A stretch of 64,000 nt of DNA from contig NC_080698.1 in NCBI RefSeq assembly GCF_030445035.2, positions 3,541,501 through 3,605,500 on the forward strand. Direction: 5' to 3'. Positions 22,401-34,400 of the stretch are shown piece by piece (the stretch's first letter is position 1; each line of letters starts with the position of its first letter). The translations under genes were made by a program, and so were the position numbers. This stretch comes from Dasypus novemcinctus (Eukaryota; Chordata; Mammalia; Cingulata; Dasypodidae). The notes under the pieces are model-generated. The model was not told the origin of the DNA, did not search any database, and saw nothing but the letters and a program-made list of their open reading frames with translations.

Positions 22401-25400
22401 GACACTGGAGGGGAATGACCAGGGTGTGGGCCGCCTCGCCCCTCTTCCAGGAAGCGTGAAGATGGGGCCCCCGGCTGCTGGGGGCGCGAGGGCTCGGGTG
22501 TTTGGGGGGGTGTCCCTGGGCCGGGCCCCAGCCCTGTGCTCAGCGGGGGCTGAGACGCGCCTGGCCCCAGAGCACCACACAGGGGAGCAGGCAATTGTCC
22601 TGTGTCGGCGTAGGGAGAGTGGGGGACGCTCTCTCTGCCCCCACTGTCTGGATGCTCAAAGCCACCCTGGCGGAGCAGGCAGGGACCCCAAGCTTGTCTG
22701 CACAGGCCTGGGAGGTTGTCACACGGGGGAAACTGAGGACCAGCTCCCTCATCCCAGCCCCGGGCTCTGCGGCCCCATGGCTCCCGAGGGGTTAGCCGCG
22801 ACCCCACACACACACGGAGGTGCACGGCTCCCCCCCACAGACCCTCGCGCTGCTGATGAGACAGGTTGAGCACGCGGGCTGCCCCTCGGGGGTGGGAGGG
22901 CTCCCGCTGGCGGAGGGCGCGGCGCGGGGTACCCTGAGCTGGAGGCCCAGCGCGGCCATCGGCCCAGGTGGCCGACACCTCTTCTTTCTGTTCCCCGCCC
23001 CGCACAGCGGGCCGCTGACAGCAGGAAGGATTGCAGAGGGCAGCCAGGGTTTAGAGAGCTGGAAGGCGGGGGGCAAGGGGGCGGGCTGCGTGGAGGGAAG
23101 GGGTGCGGGTCAAGTCCAGGGCTCACCGAGAGGAGAGGGAGGGACTGGCAGCACTGGCTCCGGCCGCCCTGCCGGTCATCTCAAGGATGACTCAGAGTTA
23201 GAGCTCAGACCTGCTCTCCCCAGGCGTGGCGCCCCATCTTCCCCGCCCCCCACCGCCTCTCTGAGACCCCACCGGCGTCCATCTGTCTTGGCCCTGCTGC
23301 CCGGTCTCTCTGGCCCCTGCCCCGTGTAGCCTCGTGGATGGACACTGCCCCCCCCCAGGTCTCAAGGAAATGACACCCCTGCCCCCTGACCCCTGAGACT
23401 GAGTCAAGGGCAGCTGGCCCCGCCCACTGCCCGGCACCTGCCCCACCCCGGGCAGGGGCAGAACGGGGCTGCAGACAGGCCTCGGTGGGCGCCAGACCCC
23501 AGACCCTCCCGGGCCCGGTGGGCAGCGCCCTCGTGAGCCCGGTGGGGTCGTGGCTGGTGCAGGGAGCCGGCGGGTGCACCACCCTCCCCGGGCAGTGCTG
23601 GGGCTCCAGGGCAGGGCAGGTGCGGGCTGCGGCTTTGCCCGAGCCAGCGTGGGGCCTCAGTCGCGCGCGTCGGACGTGGGGTGTCTGTGTGTGACTAGGG
23701 CGTGGACGCACCTGGATGTGTGTGCCACGTGCGTGTGTCAGCGAGCGTCCGTGTCGGTGCAGCAGTGGGTCTGTCTGGCACGCCCATCTGTCCAGGCGCA
23801 CGGTGTCTGCTAGCCTGTGAGCCTCCCGTGTGCAGGTGTGCGGCGCATGTCAGAGGTCCCGTGTGCCCCCCGCCAAGAAGATGGCACAGCAGAGCCCGCC
23901 ACCCCCCGCCCAGGCCCTCCTGCTGGGGTCCCAGTCCCTGGGGGTCCCACAGCCAGCCTGGACGCTGGGTGTCTGTGGGTCTGGTGACACGTCCTGCGGG
24001 CTGGGGGCCTCCCTGGGGCAGACGCAGAGAGAGTGCTGCGGGGACAGCCCCAGCAGCAGGCCCGCCCAGGGGCCGGCGCGCCCGCCCGCTCCCCGTCCTG
24101 CAGGAGGCGGCCCTGGCGGGTCCCCGGGTGTCCCCTCCCCGCCTGCTGCCCCCCAGCAAGGCACCAGTTCCCCGCCAGCCTTGCCCGGGCCCAGCGTGTC
24201 TCCCGGAGGGCGGGGCCGCCCTCGCCCCCATCCCACCTCTGGAAACGCGGGGTGACCTGGCCCCAAACCCACTCCCCGACCGACGCCGGCAGCCACTCGG
24301 AGAGGGCCCCAAGTCTGGCGGGGACCCGGGGCGGGCCCTGGGCTGTCGGGGAGCGGGAAAGCGAGCCCAGCAGCCGCGGAATTCCCGGGGCACGGAGACG
24401 CCCTCCGGGCGGGAGGAGACGGGTTCGAGGCCCGGTAGGCGGGACCCGGACTGCGCGCTCCGACGGGGCGCTGGGCCTCGGGCTCCTTCCTAAGGCGCAC
24501 GTGTGAAGAGGGCGCTGGAACGTGCCCGCCGGCGCGGGCTCGGGGTGCCGCTGGTGTGCTCGGGCCTGGGGTCCCACCGTCGAGCCCCTCCCCGGAGGCG
24601 GGCGCAGGAACCGAGGGGCTGAGCCAGATGAGGGCGCGGAGGCCGGCAGGACCGTGGAGGCCGGGGCTGGGGTCCCCGCGGGGGGTCCCCTGCTCCCGGT
24701 GGCCTGGCCCCCGGGAGCTGCGCCTCCCCGCCGCCCCCCTCCCCCCGCCCCCCCGGGGCCGCAGCCCTGCCGGGGGCGGGACCGCGCTCCACCTCCTCGC
24801 CAGCCCCGGCTTGGGAACGCGGGAACCTTCGGACCTGGGCCGGGCCGGGCTGGGCCGGGCGTGGGCGCAGGGGTGGGGCTTCCCGCGCAGGACTGCGCTG
24901 GCCAGGCCACCCAGGGCCCGCGCTGCGCGGAGCGACGCAGCCCGCGACGCCCGCTCTGGCCTGGGCTCTCCCGGCGCCAGGTCGCTGGGCTGCGGGGCGT
25001 CCTTGACTCCGTGCGCCCCGGAAGATTCCACAAGCTCTAGCTCCACCCCCGGCACGCATCACCCTGTGGAGCCCAGTGCCCACCTTTTTAGTAACAAATA
25101 TTTTGTAATGACTCTTTACTGTCCAAATTAAAATTCAGGAAACACACGTTTATTTTTTAAAAAAAGATGTTCTAGCCGTCATGTAAAATTAAAATAAAAA
25201 AGAAAGCACCTTCGGCTCACACGACGCACACACTCAGCGTGGCTGCCCCGGGGAGAAAGGGGAGGCGGCCTGAGGCTGCAGGTGAAACTCGAGCGCTGCG
25301 CGGGCGAGAGCTGTGCGCCGGCTGCCGTGTCCAGGGGGCGCGCGGTGCCCGGACCTCGAGGGCAGCGCGAGCCGGAGGCAGGACACACACCACGCCGGAC

Positions 25401-28400
25401 TCGGGGACTTCGTTCCCCTTTCCTCTGGGGTCCATTCCTGCACATGGGCGTGCGTTAAGCCTGTGCAGTAAGCACCGTCTGTTTACATGTCGGATGGAGT
25501 GAGTGCAGGCTCCCGGATCCACAAAAGGTTTTCCCCGATGCTGGTGCCCCAGGGCTCCCCCAAAAGTCACGGGCCCCCCCAGGCAATCCACCCGCCTCGA
25601 GGCCCACCCAGACCCCTGCCGCTGTCCGTGGTGCTGGCAGGTGCCCCCGGGGGGGTCCACCCCACCCCGGGGCTCAGGAGCTGGAGCCAAGCCCCCCCAC
25701 ACTCGGGCAGGCCAGGCCCTGTATGTGGGCCGCAGGGGGTGGTACCTGCCCTCGGGCTGGAGGCCCCCCCAGGGGAGAGCCTGGGCTCCCCCCGCCTGGC
25801 AGGGGGCGAGCAGGAGGTGGGAGGCACCTGCGACTCCTCTGCTTCCACCCCACAGGCTGTGGCAAGATGTGGGACAACCTCACCTGCTGGCCGGCCACCC
25901 CGCGGGGCCAGGTGGTCGTCCGGGTCTGCCCGTCCATCTTCAAGCTCTTCTCTTCCAGTGAAGGTAGGGGCCGCGGGCGCAAGGGAGGGAGCTGGGGCGG
26001 CAGGAGTGGCCTTGGCTCTCAAGGCCGTGGGAAGGCAAAGGACAGCGGCCCAAGGGCCAGAGCAAGCCGGGGCGGGGGGCTCTAGCAGAGGAAGCAGCGG
26101 CCATTGGGGCTTTTTGTTGTTGTTGTTGTTGTTTAAAAAATGGGCAAAAAACTTTATATAGACGTTTCTCCAAAGAGGAAATACAAATAACCAGCAAGCT
26201 CATGAAAAAGTTCCATATGACTATTAGGGAAATGCCAATCAAAATGATAATGAGATATCATCTCAAGCTGCATAGAATGACCATTTTTAATTTTTTTCCC
26301 CACTCCCCACCCCTCCACTCCATCATTTTTGTAAATTGTATTGTTTTGAAGATATACATATCACACAAAAAAAAGTTATGTTAAAAATATGAGGTTCCCG
26401 TATACCCCCACCCCCCCACCCCAGTCCTCCCACACCGACAACCTCCCCCATCATTGCGGCACACTCATCACACTCGGTGAACACGTTCTGGAGCGCTGCT
26501 GCACCACGTGGGTAATAGTGCACCCTGCAGTTCACACTCTCCCCTGTGCCAGTGGGGCTTTGAAGGCTGCCGGGCTTTGATTAGCTCTTCAGGTGGTGAT
26601 AAGCAGGAGGGAAGGGCTTACTAAATATTTGCTCAGCAATTGTGAACGGATGGACCGACAAGTGCTAATTGAATTATGGCCCTGCGTTCCCCTGTTCAGG
26701 CTGGAGCGGGCTCAGCGGAGCTGCCCCAGCTCCCGGCAAGGCGGGGCTCACACCCTCGTCCTGGGGTTCTGTTTTATTGCCTGATCACGAGAAGGCAGAA
26801 AGGGCAAACGGCCGGTGCTTTAGCGAGCAGGCTTCCCTGCTACCGAGCCAGTGAAGAGGCGCCGGCGATACTGCCGTTCAGTGCATGTGCGTCAAGTGTC
26901 TACAGGAAGCCAGAGATACTGTGGGTACTGGAAGGAGCGGCCGGGGAGGCAGGAGGAGACCAAGCAGCCAGCTAACGTCCAGACGGGGGGCATTGAGCCA
27001 GAAAACCAGCGAGTGTGGTCCAGGGGCTGAGGAGGTGGCGCTTTGGCCGCTAAGACCTGGGTGAAAAGGGGCCTCCAGCCCAAGAGGTGGGGGATGTCAG
27101 CGGGGTCCTGGCTGCCGTGTAGGGGCTCAAGGAAAGGCCGAGAAGGCTGGGGCAGGAGAATGCGCGGGGCGGGGAGGTGAGGAAGGAGAGGGCGATGCAA
27201 GGGGGAAGCCAGACGCGCAGGGCCTGGAGAAGGAGGTGAGGACTTGACTTTCCCCCTCAATTCGGTGAGAAGCCCCCAGGGGACTGGGGACGGGGCTCCG
27301 CAGGGCACCCAAGGCGTTTGATTTAGGCTTTTTGCTGAGAGTTCTGGCTTCGGTGAGAAGAGAGGATTCTGCAAGTGCAGGCAGAGAGGCCCGAGCCAAG
27401 GCGGCAAGAGAAGGGGACAGGTTCAGACTGTGGTGGAGGCGAGAAGGGGAGACCTGCTAAGGGGTGGCGTGGGGGGTCGGCCAGGGGGCCCTGGTTGACT
27501 AGCTGGGCGGGCAGAGGGCATGGCCTGGGGTGGGGAGGGCTGGTGGGGGAGCAGGTGAGGACTCAGAGTACCAGCAGGGAGTGGGTAGAAAGGCTTTTCC
27601 TCTCTGAATCTCAGTTTCCTCGTTCGTGAAGTCGTGCCTGGAGGTGGACGGAGCGGGGATGGGCCGGGAGAGCTTGACCCTCTCTACGCAGGCTGGGTAA
27701 AATCTCCGGGTCGCAGAATAAGGGGCGGGGTGGCTGCCCTCCCCGAGGATTCTGGGAACAACGTCCTGTTCCGGGGACCCCCCGGCCTGGGCAGGTAGGA
27801 GGTGAGTTCCTCGGGCAGGTCTCAGGTGCACCCATCCTCAGCGCCCGGCCAAGAGCCTTCTCGGTGCTTCCTGGGAGCACCTGCTAATCGCGTTCCCCCA
27901 GAGCTCCCCCTTCCGTCCCCCTGAAACATGGTCGGCATCGCCTCCCCTGAGACCCCGGGCTCCTGCCCGCCACCCGGCTAGCCCTGGGGCAGCCAGCCCC
28001 AGCCCCTCGGGGAAGAGGGGAGGCACCAGGAGGGCAGTCCGCTCCCAGCCAGCGGGGCCCGCTCGTGGCAGACGGGACACCCCTGGGCCCAGCCTGAGCG
28101 CTGCCTCTCTCGGAGCCCCAGGGGGCCCGGGGAGCCCGCGGGTGCCTCGGTGTGGACAGGGACCCCCCTTGCTCTGGCAGAGTCCCCTAGCGGCAGGCTG
28201 GGTACGGGTGGACTTCAGCCCCCTCCGTCCGCCAGCTTGATGACCCTCGTCTCTGAAAGCCACGCAGAGGCTTGGGAGACTGTGGGCCAGCGGCCGATGG
28301 GACGAGAAAGAGGATGTGTCCCGGGGCAGCTGGGTGAGGGAGATGTGATGAGTGACCGAAGGGGGAAGTTTGCCAGTTTGCAAGGGATGCCAGTCCCAAC

Positions 28401-31400
28401 TCCTGCCCCTCCGGGTGGTGGGTGGCGAGGCAGGTCCTCCCTGGACCCCGAGGAGCTGGGGAAGCTTGGAGAAGAGGAGCTGGAGGAGGGAAGGCAGTCG
28501 CCCCGGCTGGGGAAAACACCCGGGCGGGAACAAGGGGACGGGAGGCGACAGGTGGCGGTCGTTCCTCCAGGACCGAGGCTCTCCTGAGGCCGGTCCTTCT
28601 GCCTGGGGTGCCTCCCCTGCTCAGGTAGCGTGGACCTCTGCTTTTAGGATGAAACACAGGACAGCGTGGTGCTCGGGGTGGCTCGGCACCCAGTACCCGT
28701 GTCTGCGGGCTCCTGGGCCCTCCACCCTGAGCCATGGGGCCGTGGATGGGAAAGTGGTGCCACCCTAGGACCTCCGCCCTGGCCGCAGGGACAGGCGCCT
28801 TTGACTCGGTTTCACCCCCCGGGAGCGCCACGCCCCTGCATTTTAGAACCTCCCTTCTGCCGCCTGGGGGTGCGGGGCAGGCCATCAGGGGGACCCGACG
28901 GGAGACCCCCCGGCCCCGGGGAGAAGAGATGGGCGCCTAACCTAGGAAGGCATCCTTGAGCAGGGCGGGCGCACAGGGCGGGTGACTGCTGGGGAGGGGT
29001 GGAGAGGGAGGAGCCGGGGCAGGGGGGCGGCTGTGGCTGCTCTCTGAAACAAGGAGGGGGGGCGCTGGGAGAACGCAGGGCCTGCCACCTCGCCCCCACC
29101 ACCCGCCCTCCCGAGCCCAGGACCCTTGGCTGCTTCTCGGGGTCCCGTGGCGGCTGCCTCTGCCACCTCCTGGAAAGTGGGGGGCTCAGCCACGTCCCAG
29201 GCTCTTCCCAGGGCCCACCCAGCACTGAGGAGGAAGCTCTCAGCAGCCGCGCAGAGCGCAGAAGGCGCTGCACCCCAGATCCACTGCTCCCTCCCCGCAC
29301 GGCCCCCCCACCGCCCTTGGCCGGGGATCCCCGCTCTTCGCTCTTCGGCGGGGCTGAGGGGCTGAGGATAGGTCCCCGCCCCCAGCCTAAACGCGCTCGC
29401 GTCCGCACACGGCGAGCGGCGAGCGGAGCTGCTGCGGGCGCCAAGCCCCCAGGCTCGCCCGGCAGGGTTTACCATACCGGGATTTGCCTTAGAGCCCGGC
29501 TCCCGGAGTCCCCGGCTCTTTCGTGAGCAGGTGGCCAAAGGCTAAGGCTTGGTTTTGGCCTTGTTCCCCTTTTGCAGGCACCCCAGCCCAGCGAGGGGAC
29601 AGGCCTTTAAAAGAAATAGATCCTGGGTGGGGAGGCGGGTGAGCGCAGCCTCGGGGCCCACAGGGAGCTCCTTGGAACCGGGGCTAAGACGGGGTCTGGG
29701 ATTTGCCGAGGGGTGGGCTAAGGCTCCAGCCAGAGCCCCCTGTGGCGGCAACGGTGGAGCTGAGTGGGCGGAGTGGGGGCAGCTGAAGGGCTTTCTCCCG
29801 TCCTGGAGCCCCTGGCAACAGAGTGGGTAGGAGGCGTGGGCAGGGAAGAGGCTTTCAAGGAAGGAAGCAGACCCAGCCCAGGGCCACTTCCTCCACAAAG
29901 CCTTTTCTGCCCTCCCCAGGCCTCCCCAGGGAAGGAGACCCGGCCAGGGCCACGGCTCTTACGCTCCCTTCTGGATATCCTTCCCCTCCCTCCAGCTGTC
30001 CCTCAGTCCCTTGTCCGTAAAGTGTGGGGTGCGTGGGGTGGCCAGGGGGATTTACAGAAATGATAGATACGGAATCACCCGGTATGTTCCGGGCACAAGG
30101 CAAAATGCGAAAGCAATTAGACACATGTGCTCGGTGACTCTCCTGAGCTCAGGGGGCAGCTCCTCTCCCCCGTCCTGGACCCCGACACCCGAAACGAGGC
30201 CTCAGGTTACGTCAGTGCAGGTGAGGGCCAAGATCGCCTGGGGCGCTCGGGGAACCTGCCCCGCCCCGCTCCTCCCCGTCCTCCCTGTGTCCTTGGGCCA
30301 GTGACCGGCCTCTGGGAGCCTCTGCTTCTCGATGATGCTGTGGAGTCACCTTCCTGAGAGGATGAAATAAGATGGTGTGCGTGAAGTGCACTCAGCGCGG
30401 ACACGGAAAGCCTCAACAGCTGCTGCCGCCGACCATGGCGGTGCTGAGAGTGGTGGTGGTGAGGGTGCTGGGGAAGGAGGGGTGAGGGTGGTGGCGCTGC
30501 CGGCGATGGTGATGCTGCTGCTGCTGCTGCTGCTGCTGATGGGGACAGTGGTGATGTGGTGATGGTGGTGACGGTGGTGCTGGTGAAAGTGACGACGCTC
30601 ACAATGCTGACGGTGATGATGGGATGATGGTTGTGCTGGTGCTGATGATGGTGATGATACCGATGCCGATGATGGCGACAACGGTGATGGTGCTGCTGCT
30701 GCTGCTGCTGCTGATGGGAGTAGTGGTGATGGTGATGATGGTGATGGTGATAGAGATGATACTGATGGTGATGATGGTGATGGTGATTATGCTGATGATG
30801 GTGATGATGGTGGTGGTGGCACCACTGATGTGCTGCTGGTGGTGATGGTGATGATGGTGCTGCTGGTGTGATGATGATGGGAGTAGTGGTGATGGTGATG
30901 ATGGTGATGTGATGATGGTGATGGTGATGATGGTGCTGCTGGTGTGATGATGATGGTGATGATGGTGATGGTGGTGATGGTGGTGATGGTGATGATGGTG
31001 GTACTGATGATACAGATGGTGATGATGGTGATGGTGATTATGCTGATGATGGTGATGATGGTGGTGGTGACACCACTGATGTGCTGCTGGTGGTGACGGT
31101 GGTGGTGACGATGATGGTGGTGACGCTAATGATGCTGATGGTGGTGATGATGGTGTGATGGTGAGGATAACAGGGTTGACTCTGCTGCTGCTGCTGCTGC
31201 TGCTGTTAATGATGCTGCTACTGATGCTGATGGTGCTGGTGATGGCGCTAACGGTGTGGATGATGGTCACGATGGTGCCATGGTGAGGATAACAACGTTC
31301 ACTCTGATGGTGGTGGTGGTCGTGCCAGTGAGAGAGGAGCTGGAGGGCAGGGGTGTTAGGACCCATCTCAGCCCCACCCCATCCCATCAGCAGGCCTCTT

Positions 31401-34400
31401 TCCCAACATAAGCTCCACATTCTGGAAGGAACAGGTCCCTTCCCCCCCCCTTCCTCACTTCACCCCATCCTCTCTCCCCTCCCTACATCTTTCTTCCCCC
31501 CTTTCCCTACTCCTTCCTTTCCTTTCCTCTCCTCCCCTCTCTCCTCCTTCCTCTGTTCTCCTCCCCTCACTCATTTCCTCCTCTCTCTCCTCCTCCCTTT
31601 CTCTATCTTTCCCTCCCTCCCCCTTCTTCCTCCATTGCCTTCCCCCCTCCTGCTCTCTCTCTTCCTTTCTTCTCTCTCCCCTCCCTTCTCAACTAGCCTG
31701 CCTGGCCAGCTTTCTGCTAGAGGGAAGCGCCCTTTTATGAGTCCCAGGTTAACAGAGGGGCAGGCGGACTTCTTCCCTGGCTCACCCATTGTCTACAGAA
31801 CCCCTTCCCTCCCTCTCAGCGGGGAGAGTACCTCCCCAGGGCTGGAGAGGGGGGCTTGGTGGCACTCCTCTCCTCATGTGCCCTGTAGCTGTCCTGTCCC
31901 TTCGTCATCCCGTGCTGTAAAACCAGCGTCCCCCACCCCCCCAAGCTGTCCTGGAGCCCCAGCCCCGCGCGCTCGTTTCGGCCCGAGTCCTGCATGCTGT
32001 GTCCTCAGTGCCCGTCCACACCTTTCACCTGGGCAGGTCTCCCTACCAGGAAGCCCCCTGTTTCCCCTCTTATGAGGATTTCAGATCTGGGCCCTGATCA
32101 GTGCCCCCTACCTCCCCCCCGACCCCCTCTCCAGCAGCACCTCCGAAACCTCCAGGGTGGGGGAGGCAACCCGGGCCCTCAGGCCGCAGGCCGTGACCAC
32201 AGAGGACTGGGCAGGCCTGTGCCCGTGCCCCGCGGGGGGCTGCTCTCTGCACCCCCAGGACAAAGAAATCCATCTTCCACACCAGCCACCAGGGGCCCCG
32301 TGGCCCTGCGCCTCTGCGGCCGGGGTCCAGCCTCCATCCGGACAAGGGTCAGCGTTCCGCTAGTGGCCAGGGCCAGGCTGAGTCCCTGAGACCACGAGCA
32401 GGGTTTACACTGTGGCTGGGGTCCAGCTTGTCTGTTTGGGAGGGTCCCAGGGGGCTCTGGAGGGGCGCCTCCTGCCTGGTTCCTCCCCAGGTCTGGGCAG
32501 CTGGAGCGGAGAGCACCAGGGGTGGGCGGGCATGGGCTGTTCCCCTCCCTGTGCAAGTGGGGGGCGGACAGGCCTCTGTGGCCCCAGTGCCACCCCGCAC
32601 CTGCCCGCGCCCACCCCACGCCTCTCTTATCCCTGCCCTGCTCTCCACCCAGGTCGCAACGTGAGCCGCAGCTGCACCGACCAGGGCTGGACAGCCCTGG
32701 AGCCTGGCCCCTACCCCGTGGCCTGCGACTGGAATAACAAGACGTCAGGTTGGGCCGAGGTGGGCCTCGGCGCCTCCCCCACCCTGGGTGCCTGGCCGCC
32801 AGCCTCCTGGTCCACCCTGAAGCGCCTGGCCGCCAGCCCCCACACCCACCCCGGGCGCTTGGCCACCAGCCCCTGGTCCACCCTGGGCGCCTGGCCATCA
32901 GCCCCTGGTCCACCCTGGGCGCCTGGCCACCAGCCCCTGGTCCACCCTGGGCGCCTGGCCACCAGCCCCTGGTCCACCCTGGGCACCTGGCCGCCAGCCC
33001 CCATACCTACCCCAGGCTCCTGGCCCCCAGCCCCTGGTCTGCCCTGGGCGCCAGGCCGCTGGCCCCCATACCCACCCCAGGCGCCTGGTCACCAGCCCCT
33101 GGTCCACCCTGGGAGCCTGGCCGCTGGCCCCCTGTACCCACCCCAGGCTCCTGGCCACCGGCCCCCTGCACGCACCCTGAGCACCTGGCTGCTGGCCCCC
33201 TGGTCCACCCCGGACTCCTGGCCTCCAGCCCCTACACCCACCCCAATGCCTGGCCGCCGGGCCCCTGCACCCACCAAGGGCTGAGGCTGCTGTCAGTGTG
33301 GGAACCCGGCCCCCTGGCCGTGCCCTCCCCAAGCTGCCTCCCTCTCTGGACCCGCATTTCCGGGGCTTCACCTTCTGGCTGCTCCCCACCCGCCCCCGGC
33401 AGGGTGCTGGAGGGGGGTATCACATAAGAGGAGGTGCCCAGTGCAGCAAAATCTGACACAGCACCCCAGTCTGGGCCACCCTACTGCGGGCAGGAGCTTC
33501 AGGCCTGGAGGTGACAGGGGGCAGGTACCGTCTCACCTGTCACAGCCAGAGAGAAAGCAGGTGCAGCCACGGCAGGAAACAGCTCCGATCCCGGCAGCCA
33601 GCGAGAGCAGGGCCGGAGCGGGGCCTCTGCCAGGAGGGCGGGCTGCGCGGGGGGCTCCGCGAGGACGGGGGCCAGGAGCCAGTGGGCGGGTGGCCGCGGA
33701 GGCTGCAGTGGCACTGAGCCCCTGGTGGGACGCGCTCCTGCCGAGCGGGAGCCGCTGCGGGGCTGGCTGAGCTGGCACCCGCGCCCGGACGCCTTCTCGG
33801 TGGGGCTCCCACTCCTCCCAAGGGGCCCTCCCGCCGGTGCCGCAGGCCCCAGCGTCCCTACACCCAGCGCCCCCTCGTCCGGTCGGGGCGGCGTGTGGGA
33901 GGGGAGGGCCTCGCCCGGCCCCTGCTCTGCAGGTGTGGCCCAGGAGGCAGTGAGAGGGCCAGCCAGGAAGCCCCGGGGCCCAGCTGGGCCCTGCGCTAGC
34001 CCTGCCACCCGACCCGAAACCCCAAAGTTCCCGCGGAGACTCTTCAGCCTCCCACAGGCCCCGGGGGCCTCCCCCCAGGCCCCAGGGCCCCAGGAGGGCA
34101 CCTGAAGGGCGAGCAGTCCTGGTGCCCAGGGGTGCTAAGCTCAAAGCCGGGCACAGCGGGGAGCTTGCCACACGCAGAATGAATGAATGAGAACCCTCCC
34201 CACCCCCCGTCCTCACCAGCCCTCGTGGGGGCGCCGAGAGGACCCTGGACTTGCACCCCAGCTGCGGCCTGGGAAGCAGTCCCCAACCATCTGCAAACTT
34301 GGGGGCTGGGACCCGGGGACCAAGGGGGTGTGCAGTGGCTCTGGGCGGCCCCAGCCTCCGTCTCCTCTTCCGCCCGAGGCAGGGGGTGTGGGTGCCCGGG

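Larger units (their letters stand above)
25964..32652 (+). other. VIPR1: VIPR1 intron 3 (6.7 kb)
   Basis: Contains L1 pieces (26123-26545), a MIR-like fragment (30285-30410), a large GATGGT/CTG array (30446-31325), a pyrimidine tract (31431-31690) and unique GC-rich DNA between 26546 and 30284. No additional exon is seen. Confidence 0.75.

Noticed and set aside
30599-31420. 273-codon minus-strand frame rich in His, Ser and Ile
   Set aside because: Direct translation of the GATGGT/CTG array; no non-repeat domain.
31353-32075. 240-codon plus-strand frame rich in Pro, Ser and Leu
   Set aside because: Translation of the polypyrimidine tract in VIPR1 intron 3.
32749-32750. Alternative VIPR1 exon 4 donor tcag|gttggg
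   Set aside because: Leaves phase 1, which cannot join the phase-0 exon 5 without a frame break.
32782-33265. CRISPR-like repeat array
   Set aside because: Units are contiguous minisatellite copies without distinct spacers, in a mammalian intron.
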